Source: a virus
Direction: 5' to 3' (one strand)
DNA: 64,000 nucleotides
IMG/VR virus record: IMGVR_UViG_3300025864_000012
Span: 1 to 64,000 of that record
Part shown: in pieces, positions 45,578 through 53,979 of the stretch
Numbering within the stretch: the stretch's first letter is position 1
Layout of the letters: every line of letters starts with the position of its first letter
The notes under the pieces: generated by a model
The model's input: the letters and a program-made list of their open reading frames with translations, nothing else
Databases searched by the model: none
What the model was told of the DNA's origin: nothing
Position numbers and translations under genes: made by a program

Positions 45578-46548
45578 GGATGCCTCCCGGCGATAACGTC
45601 AGCACGACTCAAGCGGCCTTCTTCAACAGCGTCCCTCAGACCCTTGTCCTCTTCTTCGGTCATCCCGCGACACCATTGCGCATGCCAGCCGCCTTCATCA
45701 AACCATGCCAGGCAGTAACGTTGCCAGGGCTTCAAGTCCGACTCCGCCTTGAGGTCAAGCGCAGACTTGATTGGGGCACTGCCGCGCTTGTACCAATTGC
45801 TACCAGCAGGCGGCGGGCCATCGGCCCACTCTTCGTAATAGGACTTCTGGCCGCCGATGAAGTTCTCAGCGCGGACCGTGAAGTTCAACACCCCTCCAGA
45901 GTCAGCGGTTATGTAGTGTTTTTCTGCCGTTAGGATTCTTTGCCTCTCCTTGGCTGACGCCGCTAAGAAGCGCTGCCTGGCAAGCTTCTTGGCACCGCTA
46001 GTGGGCCACTGGGGCCAAAAGACCTCTTCGAAAACTGCCGCTGCGGAATGCTTACTAGCGCTAACGTGCACCTTTTCTACATCTGTGCTGGACTCCGGTC
46101 CAGCCAAAGCACTTAAAGAAGGTGAAAGAGAAAGAGAAAGAGAAGCGGCGTTTCGCGGCGTTTCGCGGCGTTTAGCGGCGTTTCGCGGCGTTTCGCGCTG
46201 CTCTTGAAAATGAGCGCTATTATCGACGCGCTTAGCCTCCTGGATGTATGATTGATGGCGGTAGAAGGATTGGCTGTCGAAGTAGACTATCTCTCCATCC
46301 CAAGCAATTAGCCCAAGATTATCCATGCCACGAAGTGCATCTACAACATCGCCCTCTGTGCGGTGCCTCATGCCTGGGCAGACCATCATGAGCAATTCTT
46401 CTGGATCACCCGTCAGAAATGCTGCATCATCTGCGTGGGGAATCATCCACGTGTAGAGAAGTGCTGCAAAATCCCCATATTCTCGAGCGAGTTGGTTGAT
46501 GATCTTGTCCGTCGATATAGTTGTGGAAATGTAACGGCGGCGACTCAT
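45565..46548 (-). CDS. Replication initiator-like winged-helix protein (327 aa)
   Basis: The N-terminal part (RRRYISTTISTDKIINQLAR, LLYTWMIPHADDAAFL, VVDALRGMDNLGLIAWDG) is a DnaD/phage replisome organiser-type winged helix. The middle is low complexity (RETPRNAA repeats, SLSLSLSPSLS) encoded by iteron-like 10-bp repeats. The C-terminus is Trp-rich. Position before the helicase, as in lambda-like phages, suggests origin binding and helicase loading. ATG at 46548 follows AAGGCGGCTCTC. Confidence 0.75.
   Translation of the reverse strand: MSRRRYISTTISTDKIINQLAREYGDFAALLYTWMIPHADDAAFLTGDPEELLMMVCPGMRHRTEGDVVDALRGMDNLGLIAWDGEIVYFDSQSFYRHQSYIQEAKRVDNSAHFQEQRETPRNAAKRRETPRNAASLSLSLSPSLSALAGPESSTDVEKVHVSASKHSAAAVFEEVFWPQWPTSGAKKLARQRFLAASAKERQRILTAEKHYITADSGGVLNFTVRAENFIGGQKSYYEEWADGPPPAGSNWYKRGSAPIKSALDLKAESDLKPWQRYCLAWFDEGGWHAQWCRGMTEEEDKGLRDAVEEGRLSRADVIAGRHPCSQ
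46115..46194. repeat. Iteron-like array and purine tract inside the initiator gene (candidate origin)
   Basis: Five direct 10-bp units GCGGCGTTT(C/A) at 46145-46194 follow a 30-nt purine-only-like tract (GAAAGAGAAAGAGAAAG) on the + strand. Repeats of this kind inside an initiator gene resemble the lambda O gene origin. The array encodes Arg/Asn/Ala-rich low-complexity sequence, so coding slippage is the alternative explanation. Confidence 0.5.
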
Positions 46549-46676
46549 GAGAGCCGCCTTATCTGCAACAGGCTGGTACAGCAACAAAGCCCCTTAGCCA
46601 AAAGTCCACCTACAGCGCAATTCAACGTAGCCCCACACTGACCGAACCCGGCGCAGCAACCGCGCCGTTGCGCCAT
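46545..46676 (-). CDS. Small Cys-rich protein (43 aa)
   Basis: ATG at 46676 follows ACAGGAGGCGTA, a very strong ribosome site, and its TGA overlaps the initiator start. Nine Cys in 43 residues (GCCAGFGQCGATLNC, GLCCCTS). Metal-binding or disulfide-rich; unknown. Confidence 0.5.
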   Translation of the reverse strand: MAQRRGCCAGFGQCGATLNCAVGGLLAKGLCCCTSLLQIRRLS

Positions 46677-47053
46677 TACGCCTCCTGTTTAGGTGCGGGC
46701 GGGTACAACCCTGAGGTGTCTTCCGGCGGCTCGGGGGGGTACGGCTCGCAACCATACTTGGCAAGAGCTCCCTCGATGATCTCCATCTTCAATTCGCTCA
46801 GATCGCCGCGTTCCTGGCCCCACTTCTTGAGGTACGCACGCTGGCCTGCTTCCTTCGGGATGCTCTCGTCGAGGATACGGTTGTCACGTCCGATGACGTA
46901 GGCGGTCTCGAACGCCATGCAGGGATCATGCTCAGCCAGTGTCTCCCAGAACTCCACCTCATTGATGCCCAAATCACGGCATGTCTCATGAGGTGGGTAG
47001 TCAAGTGCCATCAGGTGGATCACCGCTCCGAGCTGTTGGGGGGTAAGTGTCAT
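46676..47053 (-). CDS. HTH-like hypothetical protein (125 aa)
   Basis: ATG at 47053. N-terminal ALDYPPHETCRDLGINEVEF fits a helix-turn-helix as in small terminase-like or regulatory phage proteins; C-terminus is Pro-rich. Role uncertain. Confidence 0.55.
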   Translation of the reverse strand: MTLTPQQLGAVIHLMALDYPPHETCRDLGINEVEFWETLAEHDPCMAFETAYVIGRDNRILDESIPKEAGQRAYLKKWGQERGDLSELKMEIIEGALAKYGCEPYPPEPPEDTSGLYPPAPKQEA

Positions 47054-47066
47054 GCGTTCTCCTTCT

Positions 47067-48218
47067 CTACGCCTTGATTACAGCTAGCGGCCGCAGCCGC
47101 TTCTCTATCGCAACGAGGTCCGACTGGTTAGCCATGACCTCATCAATGTCCTTGTAGGCCTGCCGGCATTCCTCCGCCACATCCCCTCGCTTCGTCTTGA
47201 ACAACGAGATGTCAGCAGCCTTCATCTCCGCCACCACCTGCTCGGCCGGGATGGTGCGCTGCGCCGCCTTTCGTCCCATAGTACGCCCCGCGCCATGGGA
47301 GCATGACATGAACGACTCGCGATTGCCTAGCCCCACGCCGATGTAGCTGGCGCTGCCCATACTGCCGGGGATGATGACCGTCTCGCCCTCACGCGCCCTG
47401 ACGGCTCCCTTTCTGTGCACCATCACGTTCTTGCCGAAGTGGTTTTCCATGACGGCATAATTGTGGTGGATGTCGATCTCGTCGCCCCAGCCGATGCCCT
47501 CTCTGTGCAGGATACTCTGGATGGCGTGCATCATGTGCTCGCGGTTGAGGTAGGCGAAGTGCAGGCATGCGCTCATCTCGGCGAGATAGGTTTGCCCCTC
47601 GTCCGATTCAAGCGGCAGGAACGCCAACTCGTGCTCTTTCGGTACCGACGAATGCCAGCGATCATTCATCGCAATGGCGAGCGCGTTGTAGTGCTTGGCC
47701 ACCTGAAAGCCGACGTTTCGGCTGCCGGAATGGAGCATGAACCACGCCATGCCGTCTTCGTCGGCCTGCGCCTCGATGAAGTGGTTGCCGCCGCCGAGAG
47801 TGCCGATCTGGGTAAGGGACTTCTGGTATTCGCGGTCCAGGACCGGAGTATCGTTCGAGGGGTCGAACCAGTCCGGCTGCTTCTCTTTGTGGTGATTGAA
47901 CCCGGTCGGAATCACTCGCTGGATATCGTGCATGATGGCTTCGCGCTTCGCCATGAACTCGTCGCGGGTACATTCAAGCGGCCAGGCACGCATTCCGCAG
48001 CCAATGTCAAAGCCCACGGCGTGAGGGATGACGACGCCTTGCGTGGCTAGCACACCCCCGATGGGCATGCCGTAGCCCTGGTGGCAATCGGGCATGATGG
48101 CAACGTGCCGGAACGCGAACGGCAAGATGGCAAGGTTGGCGGCCTGCGCTAACGCGCCGTCCTCTGCGGTGTCTGTCCAGATCTTGAGCGGTACACGCCC
48201 CTCACTGATGACCTTCAT
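47067..48218 (-). CDS. rtcB: RtcB RNA ligase (383 aa)
   Basis: RtcB motifs are complete: IMPDCHQGYGMPIGGV and HAVGFDIGCGMRA (Mn/GTP site), GTLGGGNHFIE, LHSGSRNVG, IDIHHNYAVMENHF and SCSHGAGRTMGR with the guanylylated His. It joins RNA 3'-phosphate or 2',3'-cyclic-phosphate ends to 5'-OH ends using GTP, the end type left by many tRNA-cutting toxins. Length matches the shorter bacterial RtcB2 type. No archease is adjacent. Confidence 0.95.
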   Translation of the reverse strand: MKVISEGRVPLKIWTDTAEDGALAQAANLAILPFAFRHVAIMPDCHQGYGMPIGGVLATQGVVIPHAVGFDIGCGMRAWPLECTRDEFMAKREAIMHDIQRVIPTGFNHHKEKQPDWFDPSNDTPVLDREYQKSLTQIGTLGGGNHFIEAQADEDGMAWFMLHSGSRNVGFQVAKHYNALAIAMNDRWHSSVPKEHELAFLPLESDEGQTYLAEMSACLHFAYLNREHMMHAIQSILHREGIGWGDEIDIHHNYAVMENHFGKNVMVHRKGAVRAREGETVIIPGSMGSASYIGVGLGNRESFMSCSHGAGRTMGRKAAQRTIPAEQVVAEMKAADISLFKTKRGDVAEECRQAYKDIDEVMANQSDLVAIEKRLRPLAVIKA

Positions 48219-48619
48219 GTATCCCTATCCTCTATCTCTTCCGTTGGGGGAGCCAAACGAGCATGGTGTTCGCTGATGCCCCACTCGTACATGGAGTAGC
48301 CATAACTGCTGGCGATTTCACGCGCCATCTCGATGAACTCCGCGCTACCGCTCACGCTGAACCCTTGCCCCGCCGCGCACTTCTCCGCAATACTCTCGCA
48401 CCAGGAGGGGTCGAACAGCCAGGGGTGGTCTTTCTTCATAGCGATGTTGTACTCCTCCTCGACATCACAGAGAATCTCGAGCACGTCCTCACGCGTAAAG
48501 ACTTCTATGGGACTGTGGTGTTCCGCAGTGGCCTTGCAGCTGCATGCGGTATGCATACGTAGCGGCTTGCGGCAACTCAGTGCGGCCAGCCGATCGCTGA
48601 TCGTATCAAAAACGTTCAT
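48215..48619 (-). CDS. Hypothetical protein (134 aa)
   Basis: ATG at 48619 follows GGGGGTAGAGGA; the stop overlaps rtcB by 4 nt. Helical, with SRKPLRMHTACSCK-like Cys and an acidic middle (LEILCDVEEEYN). Its tight coupling to rtcB suggests a linked role, but no domain is recognised. Confidence 0.6.
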   Translation of the reverse strand: MNVFDTISDRLAALSCRKPLRMHTACSCKATAEHHSPIEVFTREDVLEILCDVEEEYNIAMKKDHPWLFDPSWCESIAEKCAAGQGFSVSGSAEFIEMAREIASSYGYSMYEWGISEHHARLAPPTEEIEDRDT

Positions 48620-48661
48620 TCCTCTACCCCCAGTAGCGTTTGACGCGGTTGCCAAGCGCGC

Positions 48662-49021
48662 TCATGGCGCCACCTCATCCGGCGTCGGCATCATGTAGCC
48701 CTCAGCGTGGCAGCGGGTGACGGCGAAAGCGCCCGGTTCGTCGCGCTTGGCGATGCGCCAGCAGTCCCGCTCCGGGGCGTCGACGAAGTAGACCCACTGG
48801 ACCTCCGCGGCGGTGATGGTGTAGGCTTCCGGGTAGCACATCATGCGGGTAACCCTAGTCGCGTTGAAGGCGAACCACTCCTTGTCCAAGTGTCCGAGGC
48901 CGAAGTACACCTCGCCGTCCTCATCGCACATGAACTCGTTGTCGGCGTTCCAATCGTAACCGTTGTGTTCGTTGCCGTGGCGGTCGGTCCACGGGTGTCT
49001 CTGAAAGCCGACGATCCTCAC
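48662..49021 (-). CDS. Hypothetical protein (119 aa)
   Basis: GTG at 49021 with GAGGTGGTATC upstream. Trp-, Asp- and Asn-rich (HGNEHNGYDWNADNEFMCDE). Not recognised. Confidence 0.5.
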   Translation of the reverse strand: MRIVGFQRHPWTDRHGNEHNGYDWNADNEFMCDEDGEVYFGLGHLDKEWFAFNATRVTRMMCYPEAYTITAAEVQWVYFVDAPERDCWRIAKRDEPGAFAVTRCHAEGYMMPTPDEVAP

Positions 49022-49392
49022 GATACCACCTCTGAGGACATGCCGGAACAACCGAAGAACTGGTTGTGCTTTTCTTGCGCCTCGACGGGGAATGTGTAGG
49101 AGTGCACGACACAGACGACGTCGCGGCCGCACTTCTCACAGACGATGGGGAACGTGAACTCCCAGAGGTCTTGCTCACGGAGCTTGCCCACCTGGAGCTG
49201 GTCGATATCCTCGACAAAGTCCCCGTCGTCCTCGCACTCGTCCGGCTCGGCGACGTGCTGCCGTGCTGCCTCTTCTGGCAACCACTTCCGATAGCAGGGG
49301 CCGCACAGGTAGCCGTCGTCCGTGGACCAGAGATGCACCTTCTCTTGCCGCTCGCGAATCTCGCGGTCGATGCGTTCCATGATGTCGCTCAC
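49018..49392 (-). CDS. Zinc-ribbon hypothetical protein (124 aa)
   Basis: GTG at 49392. GYLCGPCYRKWL and VCEKCGRDVVC form two Cys pairs; the linker is acidic. GTGA overlap with the next gene. Confidence 0.55.
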   Translation of the reverse strand: MSDIMERIDREIRERQEKVHLWSTDDGYLCGPCYRKWLPEEAARQHVAEPDECEDDGDFVEDIDQLQVGKLREQDLWEFTFPIVCEKCGRDVVCVVHSYTFPVEAQEKHNQFFGCSGMSSEVVS

Positions 49393-49700
49393 AGCTCCTC
49401 CTCGTGGTAGTGGGCCTGCGGGTGCCAGCGCGGCTGCACGAATATCTCAAACGTCATGTAAGCTTTGCGTGGATACTGGCTGTTCATCGGCTCGGTCTCG
49501 GGCTTGGGCATGTTCAGGCCGTTCTCCATGAACCAGAGCTGGCCATTATGGAAGCCCAGCATGATAGCCCTGCCATAGGCATCCGCATGCCAACCGTCCG
49601 GACGGTACTTGCCGCTCGAAGCCTTGCAGCGGCAATAGCGCCTGCGGCCTGGGTGAATGGCCAGCATGTCTTTGCACTCGGGACAATAGATGAGTTTCAT
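49389..49700 (-). CDS. Zinc-knuckle phage protein (103 aa)
   Basis: ATG at 49700 with AAGGCGGCC upstream. IYCPECKDMLAIHPG and RYCRCKASSG are followed by WHADAYGRAIMLGFHNG, a combination I recognise from phage proteins of unknown function. Confidence 0.65.
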   Translation of the reverse strand: MKLIYCPECKDMLAIHPGRRRYCRCKASSGKYRPDGWHADAYGRAIMLGFHNGQLWFMENGLNMPKPETEPMNSQYPRKAYMTFEIFVQPRWHPQAHYHEEEL

Positions 49701-49707
49701 GGCCGCC

Positions 49708-49971
49708 TTACATATCATCTTCGTTAGCGGCACGCACTATGAACGCTATGATGCGGTCAAACCGTTCTTGAGACTCGCGGATAATGACCGCGAGGGTCTC
49801 GAGTTGGCGCGACAACTCCTTTACCTGCCCCGCGAGCTTAGCCATGGCCACGGCGTAGTTATCTTCCGGCGGCGGCTCTATTGACTCCGCGCTATCTGCG
49901 AAAATGCAGGTTCCCCGCTCTGGACACTCGTCGCACTCCATGTCGTAGCACCTTGCGTATGGTTTCTTCAT
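49708..49971 (-). CDS. Small Cys and coiled-coil protein (87 aa)
   Basis: RCYDMECDECPERGTCIF is a C4-like cluster, followed by a coiled coil (LAGQVKELSRQLETLAVI). Role unknown. Confidence 0.55.
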   Translation of the reverse strand: MKKPYARCYDMECDECPERGTCIFADSAESIEPPPEDNYAVAMAKLAGQVKELSRQLETLAVIIRESQERFDRIIAFIVRAANEDDM

Positions 49972-50609
49972 AACCTCATACCCTCCAAAAGCCGGGCCAA
50001 CGGAGCGTTAGGCACCCGACCCTCTCGAGCTAGTAGACCGTACAGCACAACAATCTTTCGGAACGAGCGTCCAAAGATGTGCTTACGCCGCTTCCGCACG
50101 CCCCAGAGCCAGTTCGGATCTTTGTGCCCCAGTGTGTTCGCAATCTGCCTCCACGTCATGCCGGCATCGTCATGCATGGCATCCAACAGCGGCAAGACGT
50201 GCCCTACCGCTACGTAGGGAGCCGTCATCACTGTGGCGTCGACTCCCAGGATGGCCTCGAGAGTCTCGGGCTTGATGCGCTTTCTCTGCCCGTCGGCAAC
50301 CTTGCGCACCGTGCCAGCGTTGACACCACTGCGCCGAGCGATCTCCGGACACGTGAGGCCCACTCTCTTCGTGACGTATTTGATGGATAGCCGCGCTTCA
50401 CGCGCATTCACGGTGTTGCAAGACCCATCTCGGCGTTTGGTGCGCATCCATTCGCGGTTATAGCGACGTCTCCCTTCCACGCAACGTTCACAACGGCATC
50501 CCTTGCTATAGCCAGAAGGGCCAAGGGCATAGCCGTATGGATGCTCCTGAGCGGCCACTGGGGATACGACAGCGTCCGCCGGGGGTGCTTCTGGTGTAAC
50601 CGCCCTCAC
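49968..50609 (-). CDS. DNA-binding protein with Cys motif and HTH (213 aa)
   Basis: HPYGYALGPSGYSKGCRCERC is a motif I associate with actinobacteriophage proteins. GLTCPEIARRSGVNAGTVRK is a helix-turn-helix and a second (MTWRQIANTLGHKDPNWL) follows. Likely a regulator; possible clue to an actinobacterial host. GTG at 50609. Confidence 0.65.
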   Translation of the reverse strand: MRAVTPEAPPADAVVSPVAAQEHPYGYALGPSGYSKGCRCERCVEGRRRYNREWMRTKRRDGSCNTVNAREARLSIKYVTKRVGLTCPEIARRSGVNAGTVRKVADGQRKRIKPETLEAILGVDATVMTAPYVAVGHVLPLLDAMHDDAGMTWRQIANTLGHKDPNWLWGVRKRRKHIFGRSFRKIVVLYGLLAREGRVPNAPLARLLEGMRL

Positions 50610-51139
50610 TCGCCTTCGGTTCTCGTCAGCGGTTCCGCATCTTCTGGGGCCTCGCTGACCGGATCGTGCTCCGGCGGGGCGGCAGCGATAGCTTCCTGGA
50701 CACGGTTCTCGGAGGGTTGCGTCTTCTTGATGATGCGCGTCTTGTTCTGCGGCTGGTTCACCTTGGTGTCTTTAGCCAAATCGGGTGAACCGATGAACAG
50801 GATCTTCTTGCCGCTGCGAGACTTGCCGCTTGGGTCGGGCACGGGGGCAATTGTGATCTGATGGCTAACCCATCCGCCGGACTTCTTGCCCCACAACTCT
50901 CTCAACACCATGGCGTTAGTCTTGTTCAACACATACTCACGTTTCGTCTTCTCGAAGGAGAGGATGCCGCACCGATCGTTGGAACCATCCGGCAAGCGCA
51001 GCACCTCCTCATAGGCGGCGGAAATCGTGAGTGTCACGTTCATCCCCGCCAGATCCTCGGCGTGAAGCCACCGCTCCGGGAAGAGATCGTCGTAGTTGAA
51101 CTCAGGCTTCTCGTCAGGCTCACGCTTTTCGTCAGGCAT
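50606..51139 (-). CDS. Hypothetical protein, possible recombination accessory (177 aa)
   Basis: ATG at 51139 follows GGAGGGCTG. Contains LTISAAYEEVLRLPDG and KTNAMVLRELWGKKSGGW, a beta-rich part seen in phage proteins near RecE/RecT-type genes. The tail is Pro/Glu-rich and disordered. Function not assigned. Confidence 0.55.
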   Translation of the reverse strand: MPDEKREPDEKPEFNYDDLFPERWLHAEDLAGMNVTLTISAAYEEVLRLPDGSNDRCGILSFEKTKREYVLNKTNAMVLRELWGKKSGGWVSHQITIAPVPDPSGKSRSGKKILFIGSPDLAKDTKVNQPQNKTRIIKKTQPSENRVQEAIAAAPPEHDPVSEAPEDAEPLTRTEGE

Positions 51140-51522
51140 CAGCCCTCCGGTCGCAGGATGGTCTCGGGGCATGTCCACTCGTACACCGGCTCCTCGACCT
51201 CGATGGTCGGTACCTGCTTGAGCGCCTCAGGGTCGGGCTTCTCCACGGTCTTAGTGCCGGTCTGCACGCGCTCGCAGAATGTGTTGCGCGAGATGCTGAG
51301 ATCTACTTGGTGCGGCCCGAAGCGACGGCTCATGGTGTACCAGCCATCCGACGCGACCTTCTTGGATGTGCCCAACAGGCGCGTCTTCTCGGCCATCTCT
51401 TCGGAGGTATAGGCGAAGATGTTGAAGGTCTCGCCACAGTGCTTGTCGAACAATTCCGGATGTTGCCCTGCAAAGTCGGCCAGTTCGTGTAGGCCCTTCG
51501 CATATTCCTGTCCGTCCCTCAT
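51139..51522 (-). CDS. Hypothetical protein (127 aa)
   Basis: ATG at 51522. Mixed fold with ELADFAGQHPELFDKHCGET and KVASDGWYTMSRRFGPHQV; may act in recombination with its neighbours. Not recognised. Confidence 0.55.
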   Translation of the reverse strand: MRDGQEYAKGLHELADFAGQHPELFDKHCGETFNIFAYTSEEMAEKTRLLGTSKKVASDGWYTMSRRFGPHQVDLSISRNTFCERVQTGTKTVEKPDPEALKQVPTIEVEEPVYEWTCPETILRPEG

Positions 51523-52115
51523 TGTCCCTCCACCTTGAGCTTGATGGTCGGCTGCGTGCCTTCGACGCGTTCCCAGCGGATCGTACCGTCGGGCATCTTC
51601 ACTTCACGCACCGGGAACGGGAACGCCGTCACGCGCAATTCTGAGTAGATGGGCGACAACGTACCGTCAGGGTTGGCCGCCATGATAATAGTAGCATTCG
51701 TGGTCTTGCTCGTGAACAGGCCGTTCGGTTCAGGCTGATCCACCGTTCCAGCCGCGCCATTGCTGCCCCACGATACCTGCGACGGATTGGTGAGCTCCGT
51801 ATCCATCGGGATCGGGTAGCCCTGACTCGGGGTTGAAAAGCGGATGACACCGAAGTCGTCGGTGATGTAGGACCACGTAGACACGGCCGAATTCTGCGCC
51901 TTGTAGAACTGCGTCCACAGGTCTCGGGCAAGCGAGTAGTTGAAGAACGGGGCAGGTTGGTTCTTGTTGTACACGCTCTGCTGCTGGTCCACGACTTTCT
52001 GCTCGTTACGCACGGACTGGGTGTTATCGCCGCACCCAGAAGACCCCATGCTGATCTGCGCCGCGCCGATCAGAATGATGAGAAGGACGACTGCACTCAG
52101 TATACGCTTCTTCAT
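51519..52115 (-). CDS. Putative lipoprotein or secreted protein (198 aa)
   Basis: MKKRILSAVVLLIILIG starts a signal sequence ending near SSGCGDN, a possible lipobox. The body is Gly/Asn/Thr-rich with beta strands (GVIRFSTPSQGYP, WERVEGTQPTIKLKV). Exported location is likely; role unknown. Confidence 0.65.
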   Translation of the reverse strand: MKKRILSAVVLLIILIGAAQISMGSSGCGDNTQSVRNEQKVVDQQQSVYNKNQPAPFFNYSLARDLWTQFYKAQNSAVSTWSYITDDFGVIRFSTPSQGYPIPMDTELTNPSQVSWGSNGAAGTVDQPEPNGLFTSKTTNATIIMAANPDGTLSPIYSELRVTAFPFPVREVKMPDGTIRWERVEGTQPTIKLKVEGQ

Positions 52116-52127
52116 GAAACCCCCCCT

Positions 52128-52475
52128 TTACTGTTGCCCCGCGATGAGCGCGGAGACTTCTGGTGGCACATACTGCGCGTCGATGGTGCGGGCGATGGTA
52201 GCCATCTGCCGCACGAGGACGGCCTTCTGCGCCTTGTACCCCTCTGTGATAGCGGGGTCATCTGTGGCCATGGCCTTGGTGTCAAGATCCAGCCATGCTT
52301 GGTACTTCTCGGACAGCTTGTCTTGCATCGTGATGACGTACTGGTTCGAGTTGTGAATCGCCCGGGTCTGCAGGTTCTGCCACGGAAGCTGAAGCCACCC
52401 GACCCAAAACACAAGACCTGTGACGATGACGAGCGCGGCAATGCCTGCCACGATCCATAGAAGGACTATCTTCAC
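52128..52475 (-). CDS. Membrane-anchored hypothetical protein (115 aa)
   Basis: GTG at 52475. N-terminal helix (VLLWIVAGIAALVIVTGLVF) then a helical periplasmic or cytoplasmic part. It lies between the exonuclease gene and the signal-peptide gene. Confidence 0.6.
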   Translation of the reverse strand: MKIVLLWIVAGIAALVIVTGLVFWVGWLQLPWQNLQTRAIHNSNQYVITMQDKLSEKYQAWLDLDTKAMATDDPAITEGYKAQKAVLVRQMATIARTIDAQYVPPEVSALIAGQQ

Positions 52476-52478
52476 TCG

Positions 52479-53282
52479 CTACTCCTCAAATGCTATGTCG
52501 AGCTCTGTCAGATCGCTCTCTGACGGCAGCGCCCAGCTAGGTAGCCAGAGCTCCTCTTCCTCCGGGAAACGACCCGGCCATTCGTTCTTGTCGCGGCACT
52601 CTACAAGCTGCCGAAGTAGACGACGCACTTGGTCCTCGCCCACGGTGAGCATGTCCTCCGTGATGTCGAACACGCCGACGTCATAGGGCAGGGTCTTCTC
52701 GACGGCAAGCAGTTTCACGGGCCGGGCGTAATCCAGGGCTATCAGCCCCATGTTGTAAAACGCCAGCTGGCAGTGGTACTGGTAGCGTGCCACTGCGTTC
52801 CGGAAGTTGCGATAATCGAGGTCCGCTGTCGACTTGAGGTCCTGCAGGATCTCCGGTGTGAGCCAGTCCAGTCGGGCCTTGCAGCTCAATCCCGTCTCGG
52901 TATCTACCCACATGATGACCTGCTCGGCCTTGCCCTCGCTGAGATACTGCTTCGCCACGGGGTGGCGGTGCACGGCGTCGCGCATGGCCAATGCCTGCTC
53001 GTACTCAGGCGTCTTCAGAATGGTCTTGTCCGCATTTGCCTGCTTGAACGCCTTGAACGAGTTGGTGTTGCGGTTTTCGTCGTTGAGCACGTAGTCGACC
53101 ATGAAGCGATCCGGCTCGAAGATGGCCGTATGGATAGCACGCCCCATCGCGAACACCGCGCTGTCGGTGCGCTCCGCCGTCAGTCTGTAGAGGTAGTGCG
53201 CTGGGGAGCGGCCCATTTCCTTGAGGGTGCTCCAGTTGACTGCCGGAATCTCACAGTAGTCGGCGAAAGGTACAGTTGTCAC
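52479..53282 (-). CDS. RecE/PDDEXK-type exonuclease (267 aa)
   Basis: NWSTLKEMGRSPAHYLYRL, MGRAIHTAIFEPDRF and TGLSCKARLDWLTPEILQDL followed by YRNFRNAVARYQYHCQLAFY match the RecE C-terminal/DUF3799 fold, with the D...(E/Q)xK and QxxxY motifs. It would degrade one strand of dsDNA for recombination. GTG at 53282 overlaps the preceding gene by 4 nt. Confidence 0.82.
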   Translation of the reverse strand: MTTVPFADYCEIPAVNWSTLKEMGRSPAHYLYRLTAERTDSAVFAMGRAIHTAIFEPDRFMVDYVLNDENRNTNSFKAFKQANADKTILKTPEYEQALAMRDAVHRHPVAKQYLSEGKAEQVIMWVDTETGLSCKARLDWLTPEILQDLKSTADLDYRNFRNAVARYQYHCQLAFYNMGLIALDYARPVKLLAVEKTLPYDVGVFDITEDMLTVGEDQVRRLLRQLVECRDKNEWPGRFPEEEELWLPSWALPSESDLTELDIAFEE

Positions 53283-53767
53283 CCTTCGTCGTCCTCGTCC
53301 TTCAGTGAAGCCCAGCAGACGCCGCATAGCGGCACGCCCTCGTTGTCGTAGTGAATCGTGTCGGTGGTCCACTCTCCGCAGCCGCCCTCACAGGTCTCGG
53401 TGTCGAGGACGGCAATGTGCTCGCACAGTTCGTCGACGCGGCCCCCGAAGGCGTGCTCCAGAAGGGCGTCGAACGCCGCGAACGCATCGCCCTTGCACAT
53501 CTTCAGCAGCGTGCGTGTGGCGAACTCTTCTTTGTTGAGGCGGTTGCTCTCTCCGCGCGCCGCTGACAACAGGTACTCCAGATGCTCAGCACGACGCTCC
53601 AGGCCCTTGATAGCGGTCCTGCGGTGCGTGGCCTTGAGATGGGCGTGCGCGGAGTCTACCCTGAGAGCCTCGACCCTCTCCTCCAACTCAAAGATGTATG
53701 TCTTGTCGGCGTTGAGAACCTGCCTGACTTGCGGGTCGTCCAGTACAGAAGTCATGATGGATGCCAT
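53279..53767 (-). CDS. Coiled-coil and Cys protein (162 aa)
   Basis: ATG at 53767. Two coiled-coil parts (YIFELEERVEALRVDSAHAH) are followed by TCEGGCGEWTTDTIHYDNEG and LCGVCWA, a zinc-ribbon-like end. Unknown role. Confidence 0.55.
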   Translation of the reverse strand: MASIMTSVLDDPQVRQVLNADKTYIFELEERVEALRVDSAHAHLKATHRRTAIKGLERRAEHLEYLLSAARGESNRLNKEEFATRTLLKMCKGDAFAAFDALLEHAFGGRVDELCEHIAVLDTETCEGGCGEWTTDTIHYDNEGVPLCGVCWASLKDEDDEG

Positions 53768-53773
53768 TTCTAT

Positions 53774-53965
53774 CTACCTCCTGATGCCGCAATCCTTAGT
53801 AATGAACTCGCACTTCTTGCGCCGCTGGAGCATGAGGCGCATATGCTCTGGTGCCTGTTCGATGGCCGCTTCTATGGCCCCCTTCCGATCATAGGCTTGG
53901 ACTTGTTGGTTGAGAAGTCCCTTGACGATGACCTCCCATTCATGTATGGCGCGACGACGTGACAT
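53774..53965 (-). CDS. Small basic protein (63 aa)
   Basis: ATG at 53965 follows GAGGAGGGCCCTGGC. Starts MSRRRAIHEWEVIVKGLLNQ. Helical; not recognised. Confidence 0.5.
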   Translation of the reverse strand: MSRRRAIHEWEVIVKGLLNQQVQAYDRKGAIEAAIEQAPEHMRLMLQRRKKCEFITKDCGIRR

Positions 53966-53979
53966 GCCAGGGCCCTCCT

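Noticed and set aside
46145-46194. A CRISPR-like repeat array
   Set aside because: Units are 10 bp with no spacers and lie inside a gene.
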